Assembly (NCBI RefSeq): GCF_009749405.1
Contig: NZ_WBIQ01000009.1
Location: 248,001 to 312,000 of the forward strand
Direction: 5' to 3'
Length of the DNA: 64,000 nucleotides
DNA from: Agromyces lapidis
GTDB taxonomy: Bacteria; Actinomycetota; Actinomycetes; Actinomycetales; Microbacteriaceae
Shown: positions 7,592 to 19,129 of the stretch, piece by piece
How positions within the stretch are numbered: position 1 is the first letter of the stretch
Layout: every line of letters begins with the position of its first letter
The notes under the pieces: model-generated
What the model was told of the DNA's origin: nothing
The model's input: the letters and a program-made list of their open reading frames with translations, nothing else
The model's database searches: none
Position numbers and translations under genes: made by a program

Positions 7592-8949
7592 CGCGGGCCG
7601 GCGGCGCGCACGGCACGCCCGACGCGGCTCCGCCCGAGGAGGGCGGGGCCGTTCCGGCCGACGTCGAGCGGGCGCTCCGCGATGCGTTCGACGGCGAGTG
7701 GGCACGGGTCGTCGCGACCCTCATCCGCGCGACCGGCGACTGGGACGTCGCGGAGGAGGCCGCGGCCGGGGCGTTCGAGCGGGCGACGGCGACCTGGCCG
7801 CGCGACGGGGTGCCGCGCACCCCCGGCGCATGGCTCACGACGACCGCACGCCGCATCGCGCTCGATCGGCTGCGTCGACGCGGCGTCGAGGCCGAGAAGG
7901 TGAGGGAGTGGCTGATGGATGCCCGTGCGGACGGAAGCCTCGACGGCCCCGCCGACCCGGGCGAGGTCGTCGCGCACGGCGAGGACCCGGCGTGGGACGA
8001 CCGGCTCCGCCTCGTCTTCACGTGCGCGCACCCGGCGCTGCCGATGGAGGCGCGGGTCGCACTCACGCTGCGCACCGTCGGCGGGCTGGAGACCCGCGAG
8101 ATCGCCAGGGCGTTCCTCGTTCCCGAGTCGACGATGGGCCAGCGCATCGCTCGCGCGAAGCGCAAGATCCGGAACGCCGGGATCCCCTACCGGGTGCCGC
8201 CGCCCGAGGCGCTGCCCGAACGGCTCGGCGGCGTGCTCGCTGTCGTCTACCTGATCGCGAACGAGGGCTACCTCGCGTCGTCGGGCGATCGGCTGCAGCG
8301 CCTCGACCTCACGGGCGAGGCGATCCGGCTGGCCCGGCTCGTCGTCTCGCTCATGCCCGACTCCGACGAGGCCGGCGCCCTGCTCGCCCTGCTCCTGCTC
8401 CAGCACGCGCGCGCCGCCGCGCGCGTGGACGCGGCGGGAGACCTCGTGCCCCTCGCCGAGCAGGACCGGTCCCGGTGGGACGCGGACGAGATCGACGAGG
8501 GGCTCGCCCTCCTCGACCGCACGAGCCCGGCAGCCGAAGCGGCGCGAACGCTCGCCGGGCCGTACCGCCTGCAGGCCGAGATCCAGGCGGTGCACGCCAG
8601 GGCGACGACCGCCGAGGCGACGGACTGGCCCGGGATCGTCGCCTGCTACGACGCGCTCGCGGCGCTCACCGACTCGCCGTTCGTGCGGCTCAACCGGGCC
8701 GTCGCCATCGGCGAGGCCGAGGGCGGCACCGCGGCGCTCGTCGCCCTCGCGGGCCTCGAGGCCGACGGGCGCCTCGCGGAGTACCACCTCCTGCCCGCGG
8801 CGCAGGCGGAGTTCCTGCGCCGCGCGGGCCGGCTCGCCGAGGCATCCGAGCGCTATCGGGCCGCCATCGCGCTCGCGCCGACGGCGCCCGAGGTGCGGTT
8901 CCTCGAGCGCCGCCTCGCGAACGTCGACGACCCTACTTCGACACCGTGA
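7588..8949 (+). CDS. ECF42-type RNA polymerase sigma factor with TPR-like C-terminal extension
   Basis: About 453 residues. Sigma region 2 (FDGEWARVVATLIRATGDWDVAEEA through LTTTARRIALDRLRR, about residues 30-100) and region 4 (EARVALTLRTVGGLETREIARAFLVPESTMGQRI, about 155-195) precede a long helical extension of the ECF42 group (DUF6596/TPR-like), considered needed for activity. The start is uncertain: no ATG or GTG lies near the homology start, so I take CTG at 7588, overlapping the DGPF stop, preceded by GGGGGCGGGG. A GTG at 7468 would add 40 Arg-rich residues. Its 3' end overlaps the convergent repeat-protein gene by 17 bp. Confidence 0.85.
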   Translation: MTRAGGAHGTPDAAPPEEGGAVPADVERALRDAFDGEWARVVATLIRATGDWDVAEEAAAGAFERATATWPRDGVPRTPGAWLTTTARRIALDRLRRRGVEAEKVREWLMDARADGSLDGPADPGEVVAHGEDPAWDDRLRLVFTCAHPALPMEARVALTLRTVGGLETREIARAFLVPESTMGQRIARAKRKIRNAGIPYRVPPPEALPERLGGVLAVVYLIANEGYLASSGDRLQRLDLTGEAIRLARLVVSLMPDSDEAGALLALLLLQHARAAARVDAAGDLVPLAEQDRSRWDADEIDEGLALLDRTSPAAEAARTLAGPYRLQAEIQAVHARATTAEATDWPGIVACYDALAALTDSPFVRLNRAVAIGEAEGGTAALVALAGLEADGRLAEYHLLPAAQAEFLRRAGRLAEASERYRAAIALAPTAPEVRFLERRLANVDDPTSTP

Positions 8950-11900
8950 ACGACTGGCTCGCGGTGCCTGCGAACCATCCCGAGACGGTCGCCCGCAGCG
9001 TGTAGGCGCCCTTCGGGACACCGACCGCGAAGCCGCACGAGACGTCGACGCTGCCGCCGGCGGCGCCCCTGGCGGGCTTCGGCGTGCCGAGGGCCGGGAC
9101 GCACGTCGCGACGATCGATCCACCGGACTCGAGCACGATCCGCACGTCGTCGGGAGCCACGTGAGAGAGGTCGCCCCAACTGCGGTCGGCGGCCTCGGTG
9201 ATCTTCGCCCGCACTGCGAACGCCGGCGCCGCACCCGTCGGCTTGGCGGCCTTCACCGACTTGGCCGCATCGATGACCACGACCGCCTGCTCGGGCACGA
9301 CGGTGAGGCTCGCGGATGCCTCGGCGCAGGCCTCCTCGGCATCGCACGCCGTGACCGTCAACGGGTACTCGCCCGGCTCGGCGGTCGCGACACCCGAGAT
9401 CGTGCCGCTCGCACCGGTGCTCGAGAAGGCGAGCCCGGCGGGCAACCCGTCGACCGCGAGGGTCACGCCGGTTCTGCCGTCCTCGGGGTCGAGGGCGGAG
9501 ACGTCGAACGACGCCGCGTCGGAGTAGGTGGCGGCCATCGGCACGGTGCTGATGACGGGCGGCAGGTTCGGCGGGGTCAGCGTGATCGTGAAGGTCACCG
9601 GCTCGCTCGTCGCGTCGTTCGGCGCCTCAGCGGCGCCGTCATCGGCGAGCACGACCTCGAGGTCGGTCTCACCGGGCGCGACGGGCGTGTACGTCAACGT
9701 GCCGTCCGCGGAGACCGCCGGCTGGCCGTCGGGCGCGAACAACGAGGCGTCCTGCGGGGTCACCTGGAACTCGAGCGTCTGCCCGCTCTCGTTCGCCGGC
9801 CCGGCGCTGATGCCGGTCGCCCAGCCGGGCACGCTGCGCGCGACGCCGTCGGCCACCTGCTGCTGGTCGTCGCCGCCGGTGAAGGCCGGCGCGTCGTTCA
9901 CGGGCCGGACGTCGAAGTCGATCGTGCCGGTCGCCGACCCGGAGGCGTCGCAGTCGGGTCCGGGCACGCCGCAGCCCGACGGTGCGCCCTGGTCGGACAC
10001 CTCGTACGTGATCGAGTCCGGTCCGACGTAGTCGGCGTCGGGAATGTACTTCAGCTGCGAGCCGCTCCTCGAGAACTCGCCGTTCACCGGTTCGCCGCCC
10101 TCCATGACGACGAAGCCGAGGTCGGCGTCGGACGTCTCGGCGTCGCCGGCGAGCTCCGTGAGGTCGATGATGATCTCGCCGTCCTCGTCGAGTTCGCGCA
10201 CCGCGTCCTCGGCGGTCGGCGCCGCGTTCACCCACGCGACCTCGGCGCTCGTCGTCTCGACGTCGGTGCCGCCGTCGCCGTCGTCGGCGGTCACGGTGAT
10301 CTCGTAGCTGCCGCCCGAGGCGTACTCGTGCGTCGCGCCGAAGTAGCCGCAGACCGGCGGTGCCGTGAACGGCGACAGGCACCTGAGGTCGGGCTCGAGC
10401 GGCGGTGTCGGGCAGGTCGTGTCGTCGTCGATGCCGCAACCCGTCGGGATCACCGTCGGCTCCGTCTCGTCGCCCCAGTCGATCGTGACGGTGCCGGTGT
10501 CGGCGCCCGGATCGGTGACCTTGCCGCTCAGGCGCAACTCGTCGCCGGGGCTTCCCTCGAGCAGCGACACGTTGCCGACGCAGAGGACCACTCCGCCGGG
10601 GTCGCAGTGCGGCCCGATCGCGAGACTCGGCGGCGCGTTCGCGACGCGGGCGGACGTGTCCTTCCACACGCTGGCCGCGCCGTCGGAGACGATCATCGAC
10701 ACCGGGAACGCCGCCGCATCACCCGCCGCGTCATCGGCGTACCGGTGCGTGAACTCGAAGTAGAGCGGCCCGTCGAACTGCGGACAGTCGCCGATGCAGC
10801 CGGTGTTCCAGGTCGGCTCCACGGCGAAGGGGCACTCGTCGCCGTCGCACGGGTAGATCCCGGTCGTCGTCGATCCGTCGCCCCAGTCGATCGTGAAGGT
10901 CCCCGCATCGAATTCGGGGTCGCTGATCGAGCCGCGCAACTGCGCCGTCTCGCCCTCGATGAGGTCGCGGTCGTCGAGGTCGCCGATGCAGACGACGTTC
11001 GGCTGCGACGAGTCGCAGAAGGGCCGCAGCATGATCGCCGGTGCGTCGTTCAGCCCGATGACCCGGATCGAGACGGTACCGGTATCGCCGCCCGCCGAGT
11101 ACTCAAAGGCGTCGTCGCCCGCGAAGTCCGCATCGGGCGTGTACCAGAACGCCCCGTCGGCACCGAGCAGCACGGTTCCGTGATCGGGTTGCGACACGAG
11201 GGTCGCCGCATCGGATGCAGCGGGCTCGTCGTCGTTCGCGAGCACGCCCGTCGCCCCAGGCACGACCAGCTGTTCGTCCTCGTGCCAGTCGTAGACGTCG
11301 TCGACCGCGTCGTCGGCGACGACCGTCACCGTCGCCCGCGCGTACCCGAGCCTGCCGCCGGCATCGCGCACCTCGTAGAGGAAGATCGCCTCGCCCGTGT
11401 AGTCGGCCTCGGGCGTGTACTTCACGACGCCGTCGCCGATCACGGCCCACTCGCCGTGCAGGTAGTTGTCCCAACCGACCGGCGCGCACAGGTGCGCGTT
11501 GCACGGATCCTTGGCGAGTGACGACCGTACGAGATCGCCGTCGCCGTCGTAGTCGTTCGCGGCGAGGTCGATCGTGATGGCCGTGTCCTCTTCGGTTGTG
11601 GCGGTGTCGTTGACCGGTTTCGGGGCGTCGGCGACCTCCGAGACGACGAAGTACGCGCTCACCGGGTTCGACGGGCCGTCGATCACGTTGTTCGCCACGT
11701 AGTAGGTGAAGTGGTCGATTCCGGTGAAGTCGGGGTCGGGCGTGTACGTCATCTGGGTGATGTAGTAGTTGAACGGCACGCCGGGGATGAACGGCGTCCA
11801 GCTGACGTCGAGGGTGCCGTGCGCGGTGCGGACTGGGGTCTGGTTCTGGAACAGGGCCCCGCTCACATAGGTGACGTACGCCGCATTCGCATCGTTCGCG

Positions 11901-12904
11901 CGGAGTTCGCCGCTCGTGACGGTGACCGACCCGTCTTCGACGACGTCGATCTTGTCGGGCGACCCCGCCGGCACATCGGGGGGCGGCGGATCGACCACGT
12001 GGATGGTCACCTTCGCATAGTGATCGGGCTCCGGCCCCAAGGACGGTTGCAGGCCCGTCGGCGTCTCGCCCCAGGCACGATACGCGAAGTAGTCGGTGCC
12101 GGTGAATCCGGGCGGCGGCGTGTAGATGAACGACCCGTTCGCGCTGACCGACGTGAGCGTGCCGCCCGCGGCGGTCTCCTTCGAGGCGAACGTCCCGACG
12201 GCCTGCGCGGTGAAGACCACCGGGAACCGGGACGCGATGAAGCCGACTTCGCTGTTGCGGTTGCCGAGCACGTCGTTGTCGAGCACGCCGCAGGTGAAGC
12301 CGCAGACGAACTTGCCGACCTCGAGCGGCGTATCCGTATACGCCGTGTAGCTGTCGTTCTGCGTTCGCATCTGGTCGACCGCCGGGATGCTCACCGTCGC
12401 CGGATTCGAGCACGGCGCGCCGACCGCGTCGCGCGCGTACACGTACTGGAAGCTGTCGGCGCCGAAGTAGCCGTCCTGCGGCACGTAGTCGAACGTGCCG
12501 TCCTCGTGAAGCGTGAAGGACTTCGCGTGGTCGGGCCCGCGCCAGAGCACGGCCCGAGTGCTGTAGTTCAGCACCGGCTCCTTCTCGTCGGTGAAGCCGA
12601 CGTATCTCCAGTCGTTCTCGAGCACGCCGACTGCGGAGCCGTACACCCCGAGGGGGAGCGTGTTGTACAACGGCGGAGGCGAGAAGCGGACGGCGAGTTC
12701 GTCGCGGTCGTAGACGTCGTCGGTCGCGCCGACGTTGTTGTTGCCGAGCCACCCGTCGAAGGTGCCGTAGTAGCAGTCGACCGACGGGTTCGGCACATGA
12801 GTGGCCGCCGCGGGTGACGCCGACCCGACGATCATCACGGCACCGAGGGTTGCGGCGAGCGCCGTCACGACGGCGAGCGCGAGCGAGCGCGGGGAGCGAG
12901 GCAT
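8933..12904 (-). CDS. large secreted Ig-like/PKD-repeat protein
   Basis: A 1323-residue exported protein. A signal peptide (residues 1 to about 34, ending SPAAA) leads into about ten beta-sandwich repeats. Several are cadherin/Ig-like modules with NDxA, LANDxD and FTYTPDADFxGxDxF-type endings, near residues 45-160, 185-300, 320-425, 430-530 and 535-620. Two are PKD-like, with TIDWGDGS and TIDWGDE near 640 and 770. A putative-Ig module (GLPAGLAFSSTGASGTISG) lies near 1160. The acidic DGDGD loops suggest Ca2+ binding. No LPxTG or transmembrane anchor is visible, so it is probably released or wall-associated. RBS GGGGGA lies before the ATG. A role in adhesion or matrix is plausible but unproven. 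Confidence 0.88.
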   Translation of the reverse strand: MPRSPRSLALAVVTALAATLGAVMIVGSASPAAATHVPNPSVDCYYGTFDGWLGNNNVGATDDVYDRDELAVRFSPPPLYNTLPLGVYGSAVGVLENDWRYVGFTDEKEPVLNYSTRAVLWRGPDHAKSFTLHEDGTFDYVPQDGYFGADSFQYVYARDAVGAPCSNPATVSIPAVDQMRTQNDSYTAYTDTPLEVGKFVCGFTCGVLDNDVLGNRNSEVGFIASRFPVVFTAQAVGTFASKETAAGGTLTSVSANGSFIYTPPPGFTGTDYFAYRAWGETPTGLQPSLGPEPDHYAKVTIHVVDPPPPDVPAGSPDKIDVVEDGSVTVTSGELRANDANAAYVTYVSGALFQNQTPVRTAHGTLDVSWTPFIPGVPFNYYITQMTYTPDPDFTGIDHFTYYVANNVIDGPSNPVSAYFVVSEVADAPKPVNDTATTEEDTAITIDLAANDYDGDGDLVRSSLAKDPCNAHLCAPVGWDNYLHGEWAVIGDGVVKYTPEADYTGEAIFLYEVRDAGGRLGYARATVTVVADDAVDDVYDWHEDEQLVVPGATGVLANDDEPAASDAATLVSQPDHGTVLLGADGAFWYTPDADFAGDDAFEYSAGGDTGTVSIRVIGLNDAPAIMLRPFCDSSQPNVVCIGDLDDRDLIEGETAQLRGSISDPEFDAGTFTIDWGDGSTTTGIYPCDGDECPFAVEPTWNTGCIGDCPQFDGPLYFEFTHRYADDAAGDAAAFPVSMIVSDGAASVWKDTSARVANAPPSLAIGPHCDPGGVVLCVGNVSLLEGSPGDELRLSGKVTDPGADTGTVTIDWGDETEPTVIPTGCGIDDDTTCPTPPLEPDLRCLSPFTAPPVCGYFGATHEYASGGSYEITVTADDGDGGTDVETTSAEVAWVNAAPTAEDAVRELDEDGEIIIDLTELAGDAETSDADLGFVVMEGGEPVNGEFSRSGSQLKYIPDADYVGPDSITYEVSDQGAPSGCGVPGPDCDASGSATGTIDFDVRPVNDAPAFTGGDDQQQVADGVARSVPGWATGISAGPANESGQTLEFQVTPQDASLFAPDGQPAVSADGTLTYTPVAPGETDLEVVLADDGAAEAPNDATSEPVTFTITLTPPNLPPVISTVPMAATYSDAASFDVSALDPEDGRTGVTLAVDGLPAGLAFSSTGASGTISGVATAEPGEYPLTVTACDAEEACAEASASLTVVPEQAVVVIDAAKSVKAAKPTGAAPAFAVRAKITEAADRSWGDLSHVAPDDVRIVLESGGSIVATCVPALGTPKPARGAAGGSVDVSCGFAVGVPKGAYTLRATVSGWFAGTASQSFTVSK

Positions 12905-13006
12905 CGGAAGTCCCCCATCTCCGGTGCACGGTCGGGTCGTCCGCGGCGCCGGTCGCCGCCCACGTTATTCCCTCGGCCGCTCGACAGTCACCCCCAGTTG
13001 GGGTGG

Positions 13007-13028
13007 GCATCCACCGACCGGTGGATGC
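13007..13028. promoter_or_regulatory. palindrome upstream of the ABC/two-component operon
   Basis: GCATCCACCG (13007-13016) and CGGTGGATGC (13019-13028) are perfect 10-bp arms around AC. It lies 57 bp before the ABC ATPase start, between the divergent repeat-protein gene and this operon, so it is a candidate operator, perhaps for the LuxR-type response regulator encoded downstream. Confidence 0.55.
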
Positions 13029-13085
13029 CGGAAATCGACCCGTTGGACGCTGCCGCCCGGGCGAGCCGCCTGCCACGCTGGAGCC

Positions 13086-13970
13086 ATGACGACGAACGAG
13101 ACGGCCGTGCGCGTGCGGGAGCTCCGCAAGCAGTACGGCCAGAAGACCGCGGTCGACGGGGTGAGCTTCGACATCAGCCCCGGTGAGACCTTCGCGCTGC
13201 TCGGGCCGAACGGCGCAGGCAAGTCGACCACCATCGAGATCCTCGAGGGGTATCGCAGCCGCACCGGCGGCGAGGTGAGCGTGCTCGGCATCGACCCGGC
13301 GAAGGGCGGCCTCGGCTGGAAGGCGCGGCTCGGCATCGTGCTGCAGACGACCGGCGAGACCGGTCTCGTCACCGTGGCCGAGCAGCTGAAGCACTTCGCC
13401 GGGTTCTACCCGAACCCCCGCGACGTCGACGAGGTCATCGCGGCCGTGGGGCTCGAGGCGCAGGCGAAGACGCGCATCGCGAAGCTCTCGGGCGGGCAGC
13501 AGCGGCGCGTCGACGTCGCGCTCGGCATCATCGGGCGCCCCGAGCTGCTCTTCCTCGACGAGCCGACGACGGGCTTCGACCCCGAGGCCAGGCGCCGCTT
13601 CTGGGAGGTCATCCGAGGGCTCAAGGCCGAGGGCACCACGATCCTGCTCACGACCCACTACCTCGACGAGGCCGCGCAGCTCGCCGACCGGGCCGGGGTC
13701 ATCGCCGCGGGCCGGCTCGTCGACCTCGGCGGCATCGACGAGATCGGCGGCGCCGCCGCCCGCGTGCCGCTCGTGCGCTGGCGCGACGCGGGCGGCGTGC
13801 TCCACGAGGAGCGCACCCACGAGCCGGGCCGGGTCGTGGCCGCGGTCGTGGCATCCTCGGGCGGCGAGCCCGACGGCCTCGAGGTGATCCGTCCGAGCCT
13901 CGAGGACATCTACCTGCAACTCGTGCGCAGCGTCGAGGGCGCTGCCGAACCCGAGGAGGTGCTCGCATGA
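13086..13970 (+). CDS. ABC transporter ATP-binding protein (ABC-2 exporter)
   Basis: A 294-residue ABC ATPase that would power export of a drug, lipid or other substrate through the next gene's permease. Walker A GPNGAGKST (about residues 39-47), signature LSGGQQRRVD (about 136), Walker B LLFLDEP and the H-loop TTHYLDEA are intact, followed by a C-terminal extension typical of ABC-2/DrrA-like subunits. ATG at 13086, with a weak CACGCT -10 six bases upstream; upstream in-frame reading is non-homologous. It overlaps the permease by four bases (ATGA) and a two-component system follows, an arrangement seen for antimicrobial-responsive exporters. Confidence 0.93.
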   Translation: MTTNETAVRVRELRKQYGQKTAVDGVSFDISPGETFALLGPNGAGKSTTIEILEGYRSRTGGEVSVLGIDPAKGGLGWKARLGIVLQTTGETGLVTVAEQLKHFAGFYPNPRDVDEVIAAVGLEAQAKTRIAKLSGGQQRRVDVALGIIGRPELLFLDEPTTGFDPEARRRFWEVIRGLKAEGTTILLTTHYLDEAAQLADRAGVIAAGRLVDLGGIDEIGGAAARVPLVRWRDAGGVLHEERTHEPGRVVAAVVASSGGEPDGLEVIRPSLEDIYLQLVRSVEGAAEPEEVLA

Positions 13971-14770
13971 GCACGGTCGCCCTTGGCGCTTCGCGCATCG
14001 GCTACGAGACGAAGACGTACTTCCGCTCGATCGACACCCTGTTCTTCACGTTCCTCTTCCCGTTCGTGATGCTCGCGATCTTCTCCGCCGCGTTCAGCGC
14101 GCAGGGCGAGGTCGGCCCTCCCGGGGCCGAGATCTCGATCGCCGCGTACTACCTCCCGGGCATGATCGCCGCCGGCATCCTGCTGTCTGGCGTGCAGAAC
14201 CTCGCGGTCGACATCGCCTTGGAGAAGAGCAACGGCACGCTCAAGCGCCTCGGCGGCACGCCGCTGTCGCCGGTCGGCTACTTCCTCGGCAAGATCGGCC
14301 AGGTCTTCGTGACCGGCACGCTGCAGGCGGCGCTGCTCATCCTCGCCGGATGGCTCGTGCTCGGCATCGAGCTGCCCACCGAACCTGAGAAGTGGTTCAC
14401 CTTCGCCTGGGTGTTCGTGCTCGGCCTCGTGACCTGCGCCCTCGTCGGCATCGCCCTCTCGGCGGTGCCGCGCAGCGGCAAGAGCGCGACCGCCGTGGTG
14501 ATCCCGATCGTGCTGCTGCTGCAGTTCATCTCGGGCGTGTACCTGCAGTGGAACATGCTGCCGAGTTGGCTGCAGGACATCGCGAGCCTCTTCCCCCTCA
14601 AGTGGATCGCGCAGGGCATGCGGTACGTGTTCCTGCCCGAGGGCTGGGAGGTGCTCGAGCAGAACGAGTCGTGGAACCTGACCGGCGTCGCGATCGCGCT
14701 CGGCATCTGGCTCGTGGTCGGGCTCGTGATCAGCCGGATCACGTTCCGCTGGATCCGGCGGGATGCGTGA
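13967..14770 (+). CDS. ABC-2 type transporter permease
   Basis: A 267-residue membrane protein with about six helices (first about residues 23-42, last about 237-257), the permease partner of the preceding ATPase. The ABC2_membrane pattern is visible in AAGILLSGVQNLAVDIALEKSNGTLKRLGGTPLSP, where an amphipathic coupling segment carries LKRLGGTP, and in ISGVYLQWNMLP. The start overlaps the ATPase stop by four bases, so translation is coupled. Substrate unknown. Confidence 0.9.
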   Translation: MSTVALGASRIGYETKTYFRSIDTLFFTFLFPFVMLAIFSAAFSAQGEVGPPGAEISIAAYYLPGMIAAGILLSGVQNLAVDIALEKSNGTLKRLGGTPLSPVGYFLGKIGQVFVTGTLQAALLILAGWLVLGIELPTEPEKWFTFAWVFVLGLVTCALVGIALSAVPRSGKSATAVVIPIVLLLQFISGVYLQWNMLPSWLQDIASLFPLKWIAQGMRYVFLPEGWEVLEQNESWNLTGVAIALGIWLVVGLVISRITFRWIRRDA

Positions 14771-14836
14771 ACTCCCACTGCACGGGGCCCGCGAGCGATC
14801 GCGGTCCCCGCGCTCGCCCCGTGAGAGCATGACGGC

Positions 14837-16006
14837 ATGCTGAACCGCCGCTGGTGGGATCTCGGGGCGCTCGCGGTCGCCGCGGTGACCGTGCTCTTCG
14901 GGCTCGCCGAACCGCCCTACGGCCCCGGCGACTGGGGCGCATGGGCGGTCGCCGGCGTGTTCCTGGTGCTCTACTTCGCCTACCTCCGCGGCGGCATCGG
15001 CGGCGAGGATGCGACGCGCCACGTCGTCATCACCATCGTGCTCGCGGTCGTCGTCGGCACGGGCGTCGCCTACGACCCGAGCGCGTCGATCCTGCAGGCC
15101 TTCGCCTACCCCTTCATCTGGATCACCGCCCCGTCGACCCGGCGCGCGATCATCGCGAACGTGGTGATCGCGCTCGCACTGCTCGCCGGGTATCTGGTGC
15201 ACTTCGGCCTCGGCGCCTGGCTCGCGGGCCTCACCGTCGCCGGGCTCTCGCTCGGCTTCAGCATCGCCCTCGGCCTCTGGATCACCCACATCGCGTCGAT
15301 CGGCGAGGAGCGGGCCCGGCTCTTCGACGAGCTGCAGGCCGCGCAGGGCCAGCTCGCGGCGATGCACCGCGAGGCCGGGGTCAATGAGGAGCGCGCGCGG
15401 CTCGCCCGCGAGATCCACGACACGATCGCGCAGAGCCTCACCGGCCTCGTGATGGTGGCCCAGCGCACCGAGAACCGGCTCGCGACCGTCGAGGGCGCGG
15501 CGGCGGTCGCCGCGCGTGGAGACGTCGAGCTCATCGAGCAGATGGCGCGCGAGGCGCTCACCGAGGCGCGCGGACTCGTCGCCTCGCTCATGCCGGTCTC
15601 GGCCGACGGCGGCCTCGCCGCCGCGCTCGGTCGGCTCGGCGCCGCCTTCGAACGCGAGACGGGGGTGCGGGTGGGCATCGAGGCGGATGCCACGGGGCTC
15701 GACCGCGAGCTCGAGGTGGTGCTGCTGCGGTGCGCCCAGGAGGGGCTCGCGAACGTGCGCAAGCACGCGCAGGCGAGCCGGGCGCAGATCGGGGTGACGG
15801 CGTACGTCGACCGGGTGGAGCTGACCGTGCGCGACGACGGCGTCGGCCCCGGCGCGCGGACCGGCGATCCGGCGGCGCCCGGCGGCTTCGGGCTGGCGGG
15901 CCTGCGCGACCGCGCGGCGCTCGTCGGCGGGGCGTTCGAGTTCGGTGCGGCCGAGGGCGGCGGTTCGCTGCTGCGGGTGACCGTGCCGCGGAAGGAGCAG
16001 GGATGA
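14837..16006 (+). CDS. sensor histidine kinase (NarL-type, HisKA_3)
   Basis: A 389-residue membrane kinase. Five or so hydrophobic segments fill residues 8-155, then a short coiled linker, the HisKA_3 dimerisation helix with phospho-acceptor H194 in LAREIHDTIAQSLTG, and an HATPase_c domain with N-box CAQEGLANVRKHAQA and G-boxes DDGVGPG and GGFGLAGLRDR. It has little extracytoplasmic sequence, so it may sense membrane state or transporter activity rather than a soluble ligand. GAGCAT at 14825-14830 lies six bases before the ATG, suggesting its own leaderless start. Its last four bases overlap the regulator gene. Confidence 0.92.
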   Translation: MLNRRWWDLGALAVAAVTVLFGLAEPPYGPGDWGAWAVAGVFLVLYFAYLRGGIGGEDATRHVVITIVLAVVVGTGVAYDPSASILQAFAYPFIWITAPSTRRAIIANVVIALALLAGYLVHFGLGAWLAGLTVAGLSLGFSIALGLWITHIASIGEERARLFDELQAAQGQLAAMHREAGVNEERARLAREIHDTIAQSLTGLVMVAQRTENRLATVEGAAAVAARGDVELIEQMAREALTEARGLVASLMPVSADGGLAAALGRLGAAFERETGVRVGIEADATGLDRELEVVLLRCAQEGLANVRKHAQASRAQIGVTAYVDRVELTVRDDGVGPGARTGDPAAPGGFGLAGLRDRAALVGGAFEFGAAEGGGSLLRVTVPRKEQG

Positions 16007-16644
16007 ATCCGATCCGCGTCGTCGTGGCCGACGACCATCCGATCGTGCGGGCGGGCATCGTCGGGCTGCTCGGCACGGCCGCCGGCATCGAGGTCGTCGG
16101 GGAGGCGTCGAACGGGGCGGAGGCGGTGGAGCTGGCGCGCGCGGAGCATCCCGACCTCGTGCTCATGGACCTGCGCATGCCCGGCGTCGACGGCGCCTCG
16201 GCGACCGCCGAGATCGTCGCTGGGGTGCCGGGCACCCGGGTGCTCGTGCTGACCACCTACGAGTCCGACGAGCACATCCTGTCGGCGATCGAGGCGGGCG
16301 CCGGCGGGTACCTCCTGAAGGCGGCGCCGCAGGAGGAGATCCTCGCGGGGATCCGCGCGGTGGCGGGCGGCGAGACCGTGCTCGCGCCGTCGATCGCGGC
16401 GAAGCTCGTCGCCCGCGTGCGCGCGGGTGCCGCGGAGACCGCGGATGCCGCGCCCTCGCTGTCGCCGCGCGAGCTCGAGGTGCTGCGCCTGGTCGCTTCG
16501 GGCCGCTCGAACCCCGAGATCGCGCGCGAGCTGTTCATCGGCGAGGCGACGGTGAAGACGCACCTGCTGCACGCCTTCGAGAAGCTCGAGGTGAACGACC
16601 GCACCCGCGCCGTGACCCGGGCGATGGAGCTCGGGCTCCTCTAG
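16003..16644 (+). CDS. NarL/FixJ-family response regulator
   Basis: A 213-residue regulator paired with the preceding kinase. The receiver domain has D10/D11, phospho-acceptor D56 in LVLMDLRMPG and the later TTYE and LLKAAP positions. A LuxR-type HTH occupies about residues 150-205 (LSPRELEVLRLVASGRSNPEIARELF then VKTHL). Start ATG 16003 overlaps the kinase stop by four bases. Likely targets are the ABC exporter operon and the palindrome at 13007-13028, by position only. Confidence 0.93.
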   Translation: MNPIRVVVADDHPIVRAGIVGLLGTAAGIEVVGEASNGAEAVELARAEHPDLVLMDLRMPGVDGASATAEIVAGVPGTRVLVLTTYESDEHILSAIEAGAGGYLLKAAPQEEILAGIRAVAGGETVLAPSIAAKLVARVRAGAAETADAAPSLSPRELEVLRLVASGRSNPEIARELFIGEATVKTHLLHAFEKLEVNDRTRAVTRAMELGLL

Positions 16645-16645
16645 A

Positions 16646-19007
<2,362 letters not shown>

Positions 19008-19025
19008 CGGGCGTGCATCCGGTCG

Positions 19026-19071
19026 GGTGCATGCGGATTCGCCTACGCTTGACGTGGCGTCCGCATGCACC
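19026..19071. promoter_or_regulatory. 12-bp inverted repeat bracketing the fadD promoter
   Basis: GGTGCATGCGGA (19026-19037) and TCCGCATGCACC (19060-19071) are perfect arms, 22 bases apart. The intervening DNA contains TACGCT (19044-19049), a good -10 for the acyl-CoA ligase gene, so a dimeric regulator binding both arms could control it. It could also act as a terminator for the MFS gene upstream. Confidence 0.55.
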
Positions 19072-19129
19072 GCTGGAACGACGGGCCGAGCCAGTCGTCG
19101 GCGCATGCCGATGACCTCGAGAGGCTCGC

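Noticed and set aside
11103..13919. 938-codon minus-strand frame overlapping the repeat-protein and ABC genes
   Set aside because: Arg-rich shadow; real genes occupy other frames with clear domains.
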